A DNA stretch of 55,724 nucleotides from positions 38,821 to 94,544 of the forward strand of contig DHER01000118.1 of the NCBI GenBank assembly GCA_002399975.1, in the 5' to 3' direction. Numbering within the stretch: position 1 is the stretch's first letter; every line of letters begins with the position of its first letter. The position numbers and the translations under genes are program-made. The stretch comes from Firmicutes bacterium UBA4845 (GTDB lineage Bacteria; Bacillota; Clostridia; Tissierellales; Sedimentibacteraceae). The notes beneath the pieces are model-generated. The model saw nothing but the letters and a program-made list of their open reading frames with translations, was not told the origin of the DNA and ran no database searches. This document shows, one piece after another, positions 41,436 to 50,887 of this stretch.

Positions 41436-42791
41436 ATGACTAAAAAAAATGAAGTTTTAGGTTATTTGCCGGATGAATGTCCATCGGGTATTGAGCTTAT
41501 TTTCTTTGCATTACAGCAAATCGTAGTAATGTTTCCGGCAACAGTTCTTGTTGCTCTTATCACAGGTTTTCATGTTTCAACTACAATTTTTGCCAGCGGT
41601 TTGGCAACATTAGGGTTCATATTAATTACAAAGGGGCAAATCCCTCTTTATTACGGTTCCAGCTTTTCATATATAGCAGCTATAGCGTCCATAATGAGCG
41701 CAGAAGCACTTGCATCATATTCTCTGAATGATAAAATTTCAATTGCACAGTTTGGTATTGTCATGTCCGGTTTCGTATCAATATTGGCAGGCATTATAAT
41801 TAACCGTTCTGGGAAAGAAACTATTGATAAGGTTCTTCCTCCAACAGTAACCGGAAGTATAGCCATTATAATAGGGCTGTCATTGGCGGCTAATGCCATG
41901 ACAAATGCGGCTGCCTTTCCTGCAGGAACACCGAAATCACAGACTGCCTTTGCCGGAAGCATGTCTTGGCTGATTGCAATTATAACATTAGTTTCAACAA
42001 TTTTGTATTCGGTATATCTAAAAGGGAAGTTAAGTCAGCTTCCAATATTGTTTGGTCTTGTGACAGGTTATCTTGCTGCTGCAATAATAGGAAGCATTAC
42101 AGGTATTCCTTTCATAATATTTGACACGGTTCAATCTGCAGGAGTGTTCAGCTTACCGGTTTTTACGCTTCCTAAGCCATCGGTTACAGCTGTTGCCGCA
42201 ATTATGCCTATAGCTATAGCGACTATTCCTGAATCAACCGCACATGTGTACCAGTTGGATATTTACGTAAATGAACTGGCAAGGAAAAAAGCATCCGGGA
42301 AAAAATATGATATAGAAAGTAAATTGGGCATTAATCTAATAGGAGACGGTATGGGCGACATTATATCAGGTTTTATCGGGGGTCCTGCAGGTACAAATTA
42401 CGGTGAAAACATAAGTACAATGGCTATTTCAAAAAATTTCTCAGTTTATATGCTGGCGCTGGCAGCAGTATTCACGATGATTATTTCCTGCTTTACGCCG
42501 TTAATAAACATAATCTATTCAATTCCAACCTGTGTTATAGGAGGTTTGTCTGTCTATTTGTTTGGCGTAATTGCAGCACAAGGTATTACAATAATGATGG
42601 ACAAGAAAGTTGATATGTTCAGTTCCAAAAATTTAGCTGTTATAGCAGTTATTTTAATAGTTGGACTGGGTGGTAGTTTTGGATTTCCAGGAGGCATGAT
42701 ACCTATGTTTGGGATAGAAATACCTGCAATAGCGACAGCAGCAATTTCAGGCATAGTTTTGAACCTGATACTTTCAATAGGAGATAGGTAA
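41436..42791 (+). CDS. NCS2-family nucleobase permease (uracil/xanthine type)
   Basis: The 451-residue membrane protein has about 14 helices. It carries the NCS2 marks: PLYYGSSFSYIAAIAS, IATIPESTAHVYQ (Glu in the substrate site), and PAGTNYGENISTMAISKNFS, which matches the UraA-type TYGENIG motif. Uracil is therefore the favoured substrate, with xanthine possible. It imports a nucleobase with protons or sodium. A leader with terminator/antiterminator stems precedes it and a strong hairpin follows. Confidence 0.88.
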   Translation: MTKKNEVLGYLPDECPSGIELIFFALQQIVVMFPATVLVALITGFHVSTTIFASGLATLGFILITKGQIPLYYGSSFSYIAAIASIMSAEALASYSLNDKISIAQFGIVMSGFVSILAGIIINRSGKETIDKVLPPTVTGSIAIIIGLSLAANAMTNAAAFPAGTPKSQTAFAGSMSWLIAIITLVSTILYSVYLKGKLSQLPILFGLVTGYLAAAIIGSITGIPFIIFDTVQSAGVFSLPVFTLPKPSVTAVAAIMPIAIATIPESTAHVYQLDIYVNELARKKASGKKYDIESKLGINLIGDGMGDIISGFIGGPAGTNYGENISTMAISKNFSVYMLALAAVFTMIISCFTPLINIIYSIPTCVIGGLSVYLFGVIAAQGITIMMDKKVDMFSSKNLAVIAVILIVGLGGSFGFPGGMIPMFGIEIPAIATAAISGIVLNLILSIGDR

Positions 42792-42826
42792 TATTTGTGC
42801 CGAAGAATACAATACTGCAGTGCTTT

Positions 42827-42872
42827 AAAACAATGGCTGCTTTCCAATGGAAAACAGCCATTGTTTTTGTTT
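42827..42872. terminator. Bidirectional terminator between the NCS2 permease and clpB
   Basis: Arms 42827-42839 (AAAACAATGGCTG) and 42855-42867 (CAGCCATTGTTTT) pair perfectly over 13 bp. T-runs lie on both sides, so it can end the permease transcript (plus) and clpB transcript (minus). Confidence 0.92.
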
Positions 42873-42901
42873 GAAAATAAAAATTCGTACCTTTTTGCAT
42901 A

Positions 42902-45502
42902 TTAACTATTAATTATTAATTTTGTCCCGTCGTAATCTACCTTAAGTTCTGTGCCGGGTTCAATATTTCCGGATATAATCATTTTTGCTATTAGTGTCTC
43001 AACGTTCCTTTGAATAAAACGCTTAAGGGGTCTTGCACCATACACAGGATCATATCCAAAATCGACAATATATATTTTGGCCTTCTCAGTTAAAGAAACG
43101 GTAAGCTGCTTATCTTTTAAACGCTTTTGCAAATCTTTTATCATTAAATTCACAATAGATGAAATTTCTGATTTTTTCAGAGGTTTGTAGAACACAATTT
43201 CATCGAGCCTATTTAAAAATTCCGGCCTGAATTGATGCTTAAGCAGCGTATTCACTTTTTCTCTGGCAGTTTCAGATATTTCTCCTTCTTGATTAATACC
43301 TTCCAAAATATAATCCGAACCTAAATTTGAAGTCATTATAATTATAGTGTTTTTAAAATCCACAGTTCTTCCCTGGGAATCGGTTATACGCCCGTCATCA
43401 AGGACCTGGAGCAATATGTTGAAAACCTCAGGATGAGCTTTTTCAATCTCATCAAACAATATTACACAGTAAGGCCTTTTCCTTACGGCTTCTGTCAGTT
43501 GGCCTCCTTCTTCGTAGCCTACATATCCGGGAGGTGCTCCTATTAATCTTGATACAGAAAACTTTTCCATGTATTCACTCATATCAATGCGGACTATATT
43601 GTGTTCATCATCAAACAATGCTTCTGCCAGAGCCTTTGCCAGTTCGGTTTTCCCAACTCCTGTAGGCCCGAGAAACATGAAAGATCCGATTGGTCTGTTT
43701 GGATCTTGTATTCCTGCTCTTGAACGCAGTATGGCTTCCGATACTTTTTCCACGGCTTCATTTTGACCGATGACTCTTTGATGAAGTATGTCATCAAGCC
43801 TGAGGAGTTTTTCTCTTTCACCTTCCATAAGTTTCGATACGGGTATTCCAGTCCAACGTCCTACAATTCGGGCGATTTCTTCTTCTGTGACCTTATCTCT
43901 TAACAAAGTTTCCGGCCCTTGCGCCTTTTCTGCTATCTGTTCTTCTTCTTCTAAGGATTTTTTCAGGGTGGGAAGCTTTCCGTATTTTAATTCTGCAGCC
44001 TTGTTTAAATCATAGTTTCTTTCTGCTCTTTCAATTTCCGTATTTATTTTTTCTATTTCTTCTCTCAAGGACTGTACTTTGGAAATTGAGTTCTTTTCAT
44101 TTTCCCACTTTGCTTTCATTTCTTTGAATTCAGCCCTCATGTCTGCCAATTCTTTCTGAATTTCTTTTAAATGCTCCATTGACATGAGATCGTCTTCTTT
44201 TTTAAGCGCTGCTTCTTCAATTTCATGCTGCATTATTTTACGAGATATTTCGTCTAATTCTGCCGGCATTGAATCCATTTCTGTTCTGATCATAGCGCAT
44301 GCTTCGTCAATTAAATCTATTGCCTTGTCAGGAAGGAACCTGTCGGATATATATCTGTTTGAAAGAACGGCAGCTGCAATCAGAGCCTGATCGTGGATTT
44401 TGACTCCGTGGAATACTTCATACCTTTCTTTTAAACCTCTTAAAATGGATATGGTATCTTCAACTGTAGGTTCTTCTATAAGGACGGGCTGGAATCTTCT
44501 TTCAAGAGCAGCATCTTTTTCGATGTATTGCCTGTATTCGTTTAATGTAGTGGCACCTATGCAGTGAAGTTCACCTCTGGCAAGCATAGGCTTCAGCATG
44601 TTTCCTGCATCCATGGATCCTTCGGTTTTCCCTGCACCTACAATTGTATGAAGCTCATCTATAAATAGTATAATTTTGCCGTTGCTTTTCTTTATTTCTT
44701 TCAATACGGCCTTGAGCCTTTCTTCAAATTCGCCTCTGAATTTTGCTCCTGCAACTAATGAGCTCATGTCAAGAGAAAATATTTTTCTTTCCTTTAAGTT
44801 GCTGGGCACATCACCTCGTACAATACGTAATGCCAGGCCTTCTGCAATTGCTGTTTTTCCTACTCCAGGCTCTCCTATGAGAACAGGGTTGTTTTTTGTT
44901 TTTCTGGACAAAATACGTATAACATTTCTTATTTCTGAATCCCTTCCTATAACAGGATCCAATTTATTGTTTTTTGCAAGTTCTACCAAGTCAGAGCCGT
45001 ATTTAGAAAGGACGTCATAGGTAGATTCAGGCGTATCGCTTGTAACTCTTTCATTTCCTCTGACTGAAGAAAGTGCGCTTAAAAATTTATCCTTTGTAAT
45101 TTTGAAGTCCCGGAACAGTTCTTTTAAATTTTGATTTGGAAAATCCAACATGGATAACATAATGTGTTCAACAGAAACATATTCATCTTTCATTCTATCT
45201 GCGTGTCTTTCAGATTCTGTCAAAATTCTGTCTACGTCCTGAGATACGTATATTTTACCACTTTCACGCCCCGGTCCTGTAACTCCAGGCATATTGTCAA
45301 TAATGTTTTTAACTTTATCTTTAATGCCGGAAATATCAATGTTCATTTTAGTCAGCAATTGTCCTATCAATCCACCTTGCTGATTTATGAGTGCATATAG
45401 AAGATGTTCCTGTTCAATCTGCATGTTCATGTGCTCTATTGCAATATTTTGAGAATCCTGAATTGCTTCCAGGGATTTTTGAGTAAATTTTTGTGGATTC
45501 AT
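42902..45502 (-). CDS. clpB: ATP-dependent chaperone ClpB
   Basis: ClpB is the hexameric disaggregase that works with DnaK. The 866-residue protein has an N-terminal Clp repeat domain, a first AAA+ module (GEPGVGKTA; IILFIDELHTIVGAG), a coiled-coil middle domain (about 410-530), a second AAA+ module (GPTGVGKTELAKAL; VILFDEIEKAHP) and a C-terminal domain. No IGL/F ClpP-binding tripeptide is seen in the second module loop, consistent with ClpB rather than ClpA/C. The ATG follows AAAGGAGAA. No CtsR or CIRCE site is visible upstream. Confidence 0.97.
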   Translation of the reverse strand: MNPQKFTQKSLEAIQDSQNIAIEHMNMQIEQEHLLYALINQQGGLIGQLLTKMNIDISGIKDKVKNIIDNMPGVTGPGRESGKIYVSQDVDRILTESERHADRMKDEYVSVEHIMLSMLDFPNQNLKELFRDFKITKDKFLSALSSVRGNERVTSDTPESTYDVLSKYGSDLVELAKNNKLDPVIGRDSEIRNVIRILSRKTKNNPVLIGEPGVGKTAIAEGLALRIVRGDVPSNLKERKIFSLDMSSLVAGAKFRGEFEERLKAVLKEIKKSNGKIILFIDELHTIVGAGKTEGSMDAGNMLKPMLARGELHCIGATTLNEYRQYIEKDAALERRFQPVLIEEPTVEDTISILRGLKERYEVFHGVKIHDQALIAAAVLSNRYISDRFLPDKAIDLIDEACAMIRTEMDSMPAELDEISRKIMQHEIEEAALKKEDDLMSMEHLKEIQKELADMRAEFKEMKAKWENEKNSISKVQSLREEIEKINTEIERAERNYDLNKAAELKYGKLPTLKKSLEEEEQIAEKAQGPETLLRDKVTEEEIARIVGRWTGIPVSKLMEGEREKLLRLDDILHQRVIGQNEAVEKVSEAILRSRAGIQDPNRPIGSFMFLGPTGVGKTELAKALAEALFDDEHNIVRIDMSEYMEKFSVSRLIGAPPGYVGYEEGGQLTEAVRKRPYCVILFDEIEKAHPEVFNILLQVLDDGRITDSQGRTVDFKNTIIIMTSNLGSDYILEGINQEGEISETAREKVNTLLKHQFRPEFLNRLDEIVFYKPLKKSEISSIVNLMIKDLQKRLKDKQLTVSLTEKAKIYIVDFGYDPVYGARPLKRFIQRNVETLIAKMIISGNIEPGTELKVDYDGTKLIINS

Positions 45503-45518
45503 TAAATTTTCTCCTTTC

Positions 45519-45544
45519 GTAAATTTATATTTACATCCATTATA
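45519..45544 (-). promoter_or_regulatory. clpB -10 box and 16-bp palindromic operator candidate
   Basis: On the minus strand a TATAAT (45544-45539) is followed by GTAAATATAAATTTAC (45534-45519), an inverted repeat with arms GTAAAT/ATTTAC. It covers the expected start of transcription and stops before the ribosome site, a position suited to a repressor. It is not a CIRCE or CtsR consensus. Confidence 0.4.
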
Positions 45545-45574
45545 ATGCTGAAATATTAAATAAGTATTAAATTT

Positions 45575-46423
45575 CTAAAATTTGGAGAATCCAAATCCAA
45601 ATACATCCTGAACATTTCTGATTATTACAAATGACTCCGGATCAATTTCTTTTATTTTGTTTTTTAAAATGAAATATTCTTTTCTTTCCAGTATTGTTAC
45701 TATAATATCTTTTTTTTCACTTGTATATCCTCCTTCGGCCTTGTAAACAGTTACTCCTCTATCTAAATTTTCAAAAATATATTTTTTAATTTCATTTGTG
45801 TACTTGGAAATGATAACAACTTCATTTTTTACAGAAAAGCCTTCTATAAAGTAGTTTACCACAATTCCGTTCAAAAACCATCCGAAGGCACTTACCATCC
45901 CTGTTTGAATTCCATATGTAAAAAAAGCAAGTATAACAACCGCTGTATCTGCAGCCATTAAACCTTTCCCCATGTCAAAATTAAAATATTTGTTAAGCAC
46001 CCTCGCCAGTATATCTGTACCTCCTGTTGAAGCGTTCTGATTATATACTATTGATAAGCCCATTGCAGAAATTACAATGCCGCTTATCAGGTTCAAAAGA
46101 ACCTGGTCCGTGATCGGTTTTGTTGCAGGGTGCAGAAATTCCATCAGTGACATGGAAATCGACAGTGAAATAACAGATAAAATTGTTTTTTGTCCAAAGT
46201 CCCTGCCTAAAAGGTAAAATCCTACTATTAAAAGTATAACATTCAAAACAAAGTTCATTAATGAAACCGGTATAGGAAGGTAATGGCTTAAAACAATTGA
46301 AAGCCCAGTAACACCGCCTGTTGCTAAATTTTCCGGTACCATGAAGTAATATGTTCCAAATGCCAAAATAAAAGAACCAATGATTATAAGTGCTATTTCT
46401 TTTACAGTTATCTTTTTAAACAT
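45575..46423 (-). CDS. YitT-family membrane protein (DUF161/DUF2179)
   Basis: The 282-residue protein has about five to six membrane helices in residues 1-190, with IIGSFILAFGTYYFMVPENLATGGVTGLSIVL and YNQNASTGGTDILARVLNKYF. A cytoplasmic DUF2179 domain follows (GVTVYKAEGGYTSEKKDIIVTILER). The family is common in Firmicutes and is of unknown function. The ATG at 46423 follows AAGGAGG; a TTG at 46441 lies in the site itself. It lies upstream of clpB on the same strand, 72 bp away. Confidence 0.9.
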   Translation of the reverse strand: MFKKITVKEIALIIIGSFILAFGTYYFMVPENLATGGVTGLSIVLSHYLPIPVSLMNFVLNVILLIVGFYLLGRDFGQKTILSVISLSISMSLMEFLHPATKPITDQVLLNLISGIVISAMGLSIVYNQNASTGGTDILARVLNKYFNFDMGKGLMAADTAVVILAFFTYGIQTGMVSAFGWFLNGIVVNYFIEGFSVKNEVVIISKYTNEIKKYIFENLDRGVTVYKAEGGYTSEKKDIIVTILERKEYFILKNKIKEIDPESFVIIRNVQDVFGFGFSKF

Positions 46424-46664
46424 TGTCAAACCTCCTTGCAAGTTTATATCATTTTATCTCAAATTTTTTTATTTATCAATAAAATTCGATTTGCTGAATA
46501 TTCATATTTTTCTGAATTATATAAAATCTTGAGCTTGCGTATTAATTCACATACATGAGGTAATATTATACATTAGAAAGATTTAAAATATATTGTGAAA
46601 AATGGAATCTTGCGTGAAAAGGAGAAACGGATAATAATAGAATGATTTAAAGATATATACCAAG

Positions 46665-46689
46665 ATTAAAAACGGTTTTTGTTTTTAAT
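46665..46689. repeat. Inverted repeat in the yitT-ATPase gap
   Basis: ATTAAAAAC (46665-46673) and GTTTTTAAT (46681-46689) form 9-bp arms with a 7-nt loop. The 46424-46968 gap between divergent operons otherwise holds the ATPase promoter and AT-rich sequence. A segment GGGGCCTTGAAGGCATAAAT (46690-46709) resembles a stretch of the 24729-24864 element. No ORF was found. Confidence 0.45.
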
Positions 46690-46726
46690 GGGGCCTTGAA
46701 GGCATAAATTTCAACAATAAATTAAT

Positions 46727-46755
46727 TTGAGTGGCAATTCAAATAATGCTATAAT
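46727..46755 (+). promoter_or_regulatory. Promoter of the V-type ATPase operon
   Basis: TTGAGT (46727-46732), 17 bp, TATAAT (46750-46755) with TGC before the -10 box. Predicted start near 46762 leaves a long leader of about 200 nt before the first gene. Confidence 0.75.
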
Positions 46756-46968
46756 GAGTGGTAAATTTCCAAAATATATGATTTGAGTGTTCAATAAAAA
46801 TTCATCATGTAGTTGTTCGCTCTAAGTATTTAAACGGAAAAAACCAATAATTTTAAAAAGAATTATACAGCACAATTGTTGCTTTATTGAAACGTCGTTG
46901 AATTTTATCAACAGAGTATCACGGAATTGCAGCAAACATAAAATTTAGTGAAGGAAGTGAATAATTAT

Positions 46969-47286
46969 TTGAAAGAAATAATTGATCAAATTATAGAGAT
47001 TGATTCATTGGCTTTTGAAAATAAAACGAGGAATGAGCAAGCTTTATTAAGTAAAAAACAAGAGTATCAGGATAAAATATCGGGGTACCGCAATAAGAGG
47101 CTGTCGGAAGCAAAAAACAAGGCTGAAAGCATATCTGCTGAAACAGATAACTTTATCAGTGAAAATGAAAAGTCTAATGAGGAACAGCTTCGGAGCATTT
47201 CTGCTTCAATTAAAAGTGCATATTCAAAAGCAGAAAAAGGTTTAATTAAAAAAATATTTAACAAGTTATTTGTACTGGAGGGGTAA
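46969..47286 (+). CDS. V-type ATPase subunit H/G-like coiled-coil stalk protein
   Basis: The small protein (about 105 residues from TTG 46969) is mostly charged coiled coil, rich in Lys, Glu and Gln with few hydrophobic clusters, and ends in an amphipathic KKIFNKLFVLEG. First position in a V-ATPase operon and composition fit the peripheral-stalk G/H subunit that pairs with subunit E. The start is uncertain: GTG 46948 and GTG 46957 are in frame; AAGGAAGTGA at 46951 favours TTG 46969. Confidence 0.7.
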   Translation: MKEIIDQIIEIDSLAFENKTRNEQALLSKKQEYQDKISGYRNKRLSEAKNKAESISAETDNFISENEKSNEEQLRSISASIKSAYSKAEKGLIKKIFNKLFVLEG

Positions 47287-47287
47287 T

Positions 47288-48340
47288 ATGAACCCTAATA
47301 TGGCATTTTATGCCGTAAATACGAAGATTGCAGCAAAGAAAGGGCGTATATTAAAGAAGGAAGATTGGAATAAGTATATTGAAAGTACTTCTGTGGAAAA
47401 ATTGACGGAAATTTTTAAAAGTAATGTAGAAATAAATAAAGCATTTAGAGAATCTGGGATTTCCAGCGTTAACAGAGACAGTGTTGAAATAGCTTTAAAC
47501 AAGTTAAAAACAGTAGAAATTGAGGAGCTGCTTCATTACTTTTCGGGCGAATATAAGGAATTTATCCGAACGATGCTTATGGAGGAAGAAATAAGCGATT
47601 TAAGCTTAGTTATCAGGAAGTTGTCAAGGGAAGAATCTCTGAATGAAGTTAGCGAAAGGTTTGTTCATTCGAAACTTTTCACCACTGTGGATTTTGATGA
47701 TCTTTTAACTTCAAAGGATGTTGATCAGCTAATAGATAAGCTGAAAAAAACTCCTTATTACAATGTTCTTAGAAACCTTACAGGGGAACATGCTTTAAAA
47801 AGAGAATTTCATATGGAAATGAAACTTCATGTTGTTTTATATAATAAAATTTATGAGGCTGCCAAGAAACTAGACAAGGTGGATTTTAATGCTGTTAAAG
47901 AAATTGTAGGATTAAAAATTGACCTTTTAAATTTACAGTGGATTTACAGGGCTATTAAGTATTATAATATTTTGCCGGAAGAAATTTTCAATTATAGCTT
48001 GGAAGGCGGCAAAAACATAGATTTAAAAAAAATAAGGAAACTTTGTTATTCCAAATCTATAAAGGAATTTAAGAGACTTGCAAGGGGGTTTCTTGACTAT
48101 GACATTTTTCAGGATTTAAATGCTGAAAAAACGGGAGATACTGAAATAGATATTAATACTGCAGCTCTTTCTTATATGTTTAATTATCTGAAAGATAAAA
48201 GATATTATAACATAGGTGCTGCAATATCCTTTATTTATTTGCTGGATGTGGTAATTAATGATTTAACGTCAATTACCGAAGGTATTAAGTATCATGTCCC
48301 GAAAGAAAAGCTTGAGGAATACCTGGCATATAGGGTATAA
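47288..48340 (+). CDS. V-type ATPase subunit C (central stalk socket)
   Basis: The 350-residue helical protein matches bacterial NtpC/AtpC (V-type subunit C, the d-like socket). It opens MAFYAVNTKIAAKKGRILKKEDWNKY and has repeated helical pairs such as LYNKIYEAAKKLDK and LDVVINDLTSITEG. It joins the rotor axle to the membrane ring. The ATG at 47288 follows GGAGGGG and nearly touches the previous stop. Confidence 0.9.
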   Translation: MNPNMAFYAVNTKIAAKKGRILKKEDWNKYIESTSVEKLTEIFKSNVEINKAFRESGISSVNRDSVEIALNKLKTVEIEELLHYFSGEYKEFIRTMLMEEEISDLSLVIRKLSREESLNEVSERFVHSKLFTTVDFDDLLTSKDVDQLIDKLKKTPYYNVLRNLTGEHALKREFHMEMKLHVVLYNKIYEAAKKLDKVDFNAVKEIVGLKIDLLNLQWIYRAIKYYNILPEEIFNYSLEGGKNIDLKKIRKLCYSKSIKEFKRLARGFLDYDIFQDLNAEKTGDTEIDINTAALSYMFNYLKDKRYYNIGAAISFIYLLDVVINDLTSITEGIKYHVPKEKLEEYLAYRV

Positions 48341-48355
48341 GACAGGAGGCTTTAT

Positions 48356-50341
48356 ATGGCTATAGAAAAGATGGTTCTTTTGAAAATTATCGGATCGCCG
48401 GATAATATGCATTCAATGTTAAAAGAACTGATATTATGCGAAAATGCACACTTGAATATGAATACGGAATCCAACGGTGCATATAACAACTATTTGGCTG
48501 TTCATCAATATGAATCGGAAATTATAAGCCCCGGTGTTCATAGCGTAGAGGATCCGGAAGAAGTCCACAGTGTTTGTGATGATTGCCTGGATTCTGTTGA
48601 AGAATTAAGCCATGGGTTGGGAATTGAGTTAAAAATAGATAAAAGTATTTTATCAAAAAACAGCTACAGCTTAGAAGAGGCAAAACAAACTTTATCAAAA
48701 ATACAATTATCTATAGGCGAGAGAGTTAAGCAAATTAACAGTAAAAAGAAACAAATAAACGAACTTTTAGAATTAAGAGGGAAATTAGAAAGCATACCTG
48801 ATAAAGATGTGGATTTTGGTAAAATTTCCAAATTAAATTATTTTGAATATGAAGTAGGTACTTTTTCAGTTGAAAACAAAGCACGCTTAAAGAGAAATTA
48901 CGAAAATTTAAGTGCCATAGTACTGAAAATAGGAAGCATCAAATCATCGTCGGAAGATTTATACGTTGTTATCTATCCTAAACAATTTAAAGAAGAGACG
49001 GATAAACTTCTAAAATCAATTAACTGGAACAAGTTTACCATACCTGAGAAATATATGGGAAGCCCTTCAGAGAAAATTAAACAGATTGATTCTGAATTGG
49101 AGAGCATTAAAAATGATATTAAAGTCCTTTCTAAATCAATAGAAGATGAAAAGGAAGACAATAAGAAAGCTTTATTTAAAATTTACAATGTTTTAAAATT
49201 AGAAGATAAAATAGCTGAGTTGGAACAAAGGGCAGAATTTGGGAACAGTGCTTTTTCAATAGATGTTTGGGTGAAGGAAGGAGGCATCGAGACGGTAGAA
49301 AAAGCCATCTCGTCTGTAACTGACAAATATCGGATATCTGTCAAATCGGAAAAGGATCTGGGAGACGATGTGACAGCACCTACAGAATTAAAAAACAACT
49401 GGTTTTCGAAGCCTTTTGAAATGATTGTTAAAATGTATGGCCTTCCTGCATATAAAGAAATTGACCCAACTCCATTAGTAGCAGTTACGTTTTGCTTGGC
49501 GTTTGGTATAATGTTCGGAGATATAGGGCAAGGCTTTGTGTACTTTTTAGCCGGCTTTCTGCTGCGGAAGAAATGGGAAGATGCAGGAGGTCTTGCCATA
49601 AGGCTAGGCGCAAGTTCAATGATTTTCGGATGTGTGTACGGAAGCTTTTTCGGTCTGGAAAAAGCAGAATTGCCGTGGATTCCCGGTCTTCTTAATGGCA
49701 GCCCGCTAAGCCCTGATAATATACCGATGATATTGGTTTCCGGAATTCTGTTCGGTATTGTAGCACTGACGGCGTCATATATTTTAGGGACTGCTAATTC
49801 ATTGAAAAACGGAGATATTGAACAAGGAGTTTTTGGCAAAAACGGAATTTTCGGCTATGTATTCTTTATAAGTTTTATAATGTCGATTGTTGCGTTAATA
49901 GGTATAATTAATATACCTATGAGTGTTCCCATAACTACATTGCTGATAAGTTTGGTTGTTTTGATATTGAGACAGCCTATTGCAAATTTGATTTCAGGAC
50001 GCAGACCGTTATTCAATGAAAGCCCAGGATCTTATTTGACTGAAAGCATTTTTGAAGCAATAGAAACTATCTTAAGTACATTGAGCAACTCAATATCATT
50101 CGTCCGTGTAGGGGCGTTTGCATTGAACCATTCCGGATTATTCCTTGCATTTATGGTTATTTCGGAAATGATGCCTAATATGCCTCTACGAATATTAATC
50201 CTTTTAGTGGGAAATATTTTAATTCTTTCCCTGGAAGGATTGATAGTTTTAATACAAAGCCTTCGACTTCATTACTATGAGATGTTTGGAAAATACTTCA
50301 TAGGCGGAGGAGTAGTATTTAAACCTATTAAATTAAGTTGA
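48356..50341 (+). CDS. V-type ATPase subunit I (membrane a-like subunit)
   Basis: The 661-residue protein has a cytoplasmic N-terminal half with coiled coil (about 1-350) and a C-terminal membrane half with about seven to eight helices. It contains FGIMFGDIGQGFVYFLAGFLL and LSNSISFVRVGAFALNHSGLFLAF, with an Arg in the RVGAFALN ion-channel helix. It forms the half-channels beside the K ring. Length and order are typical. The ATG follows AGGAGG. Confidence 0.93.
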   Translation: MAIEKMVLLKIIGSPDNMHSMLKELILCENAHLNMNTESNGAYNNYLAVHQYESEIISPGVHSVEDPEEVHSVCDDCLDSVEELSHGLGIELKIDKSILSKNSYSLEEAKQTLSKIQLSIGERVKQINSKKKQINELLELRGKLESIPDKDVDFGKISKLNYFEYEVGTFSVENKARLKRNYENLSAIVLKIGSIKSSSEDLYVVIYPKQFKEETDKLLKSINWNKFTIPEKYMGSPSEKIKQIDSELESIKNDIKVLSKSIEDEKEDNKKALFKIYNVLKLEDKIAELEQRAEFGNSAFSIDVWVKEGGIETVEKAISSVTDKYRISVKSEKDLGDDVTAPTELKNNWFSKPFEMIVKMYGLPAYKEIDPTPLVAVTFCLAFGIMFGDIGQGFVYFLAGFLLRKKWEDAGGLAIRLGASSMIFGCVYGSFFGLEKAELPWIPGLLNGSPLSPDNIPMILVSGILFGIVALTASYILGTANSLKNGDIEQGVFGKNGIFGYVFFISFIMSIVALIGIINIPMSVPITTLLISLVVLILRQPIANLISGRRPLFNESPGSYLTESIFEAIETILSTLSNSISFVRVGAFALNHSGLFLAFMVISEMMPNMPLRILILLVGNILILSLEGLIVLIQSLRLHYYEMFGKYFIGGGVVFKPIKLS

Positions 50342-50385
50342 CTTTAATAAAAAAATACAATTAATAATTATAAGGAGATTAAATT

Positions 50386-50835
50386 ATGATGCAAATTATA
50401 TCTTTAATATTGGCGGCAGCTATATCTGCAGGAACAATTATATATGGCTACAAAGCTATGAAAAAACGTAAAAAAGGAAGCATTAAGAAAGCTATTTTAA
50501 CAACCGTGTCAGCATTCGGGCTTGTGATGCTGGGTGCAATAATTTCGACAATATTCGGCGGCAACGTACTTGCGGAAACAACAACTACGGCTGCAGAATC
50601 TACTGCAGCAGCAGGTATATCAATAGGTGAAGGTATTAAATATTTTTCAGCTGCATTAGCAACGGGCATTGCAACAATAGCAACCGGCATGGCTGTGGGT
50701 TCTGTTGGTTCATCAGCTATTGGGGCGATTTCTGAAAATGAATCTTTGCTTGGTAAAACATTAATTTTCGTTGGTATGGCAGAAGGTATTTCTATTTATG
50801 GCATGATTGTTTCAATATTGATTCTGTTTGTTTAA
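50386..50835 (+). CDS. V-type ATPase proteolipid subunit K
   Basis: The 149-residue subunit has about four membrane helices (near 3-20, 37-57, 83-113, 124-148). The ion-binding carboxylate is Glu133 in GMAEGISIYGMIVS. The second helix has no partner carboxylate, so the protein looks like a V-type K with one Glu per four helices. Whether it moves protons or sodium cannot be told: the Gln/Thr ligands of sodium types are not clearly present. The ATG follows AAGGAG. Its stop is followed by a heptamer repeat. Confidence 0.9.
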   Translation: MMQIISLILAAAISAGTIIYGYKAMKKRKKGSIKKAILTTVSAFGLVMLGAIISTIFGGNVLAETTTTAAESTAAAGISIGEGIKYFSAALATGIATIATGMAVGSVGSSAIGAISENESLLGKTLIFVGMAEGISIYGMIVSILILFV

Positions 50836-50845
50836 TTAGTTTAAT

Positions 50846-50873
50846 ATTAATGATTAATGATTAATGATTAATG
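50846..50873 (+). repeat. Tandem heptamer ATTAATG x4 between V-ATPase K and F genes
   Basis: Four exact copies lie in the gap between the K stop and F start. The unit is a rotation of TTAATGA, differing by one base from the TAAATGA x4 unit at selA-selB. The F gene ATG (50888) follows 15 bp later. Confidence 0.85.
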
Positions 50874-50887
50874 AAAAGAGAATATAT

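Noticed and set aside
42902..45502. Long reading frames antisense to clpB and other genes
   Set aside because: They lack ribosome sites and follow the codon shadow of the real genes.
45503..45574. CtsR or HrcA (CIRCE) operator before clpB
   Set aside because: No GGTCAAA-type direct repeat and no TTAGCACTC inverted repeat is present.
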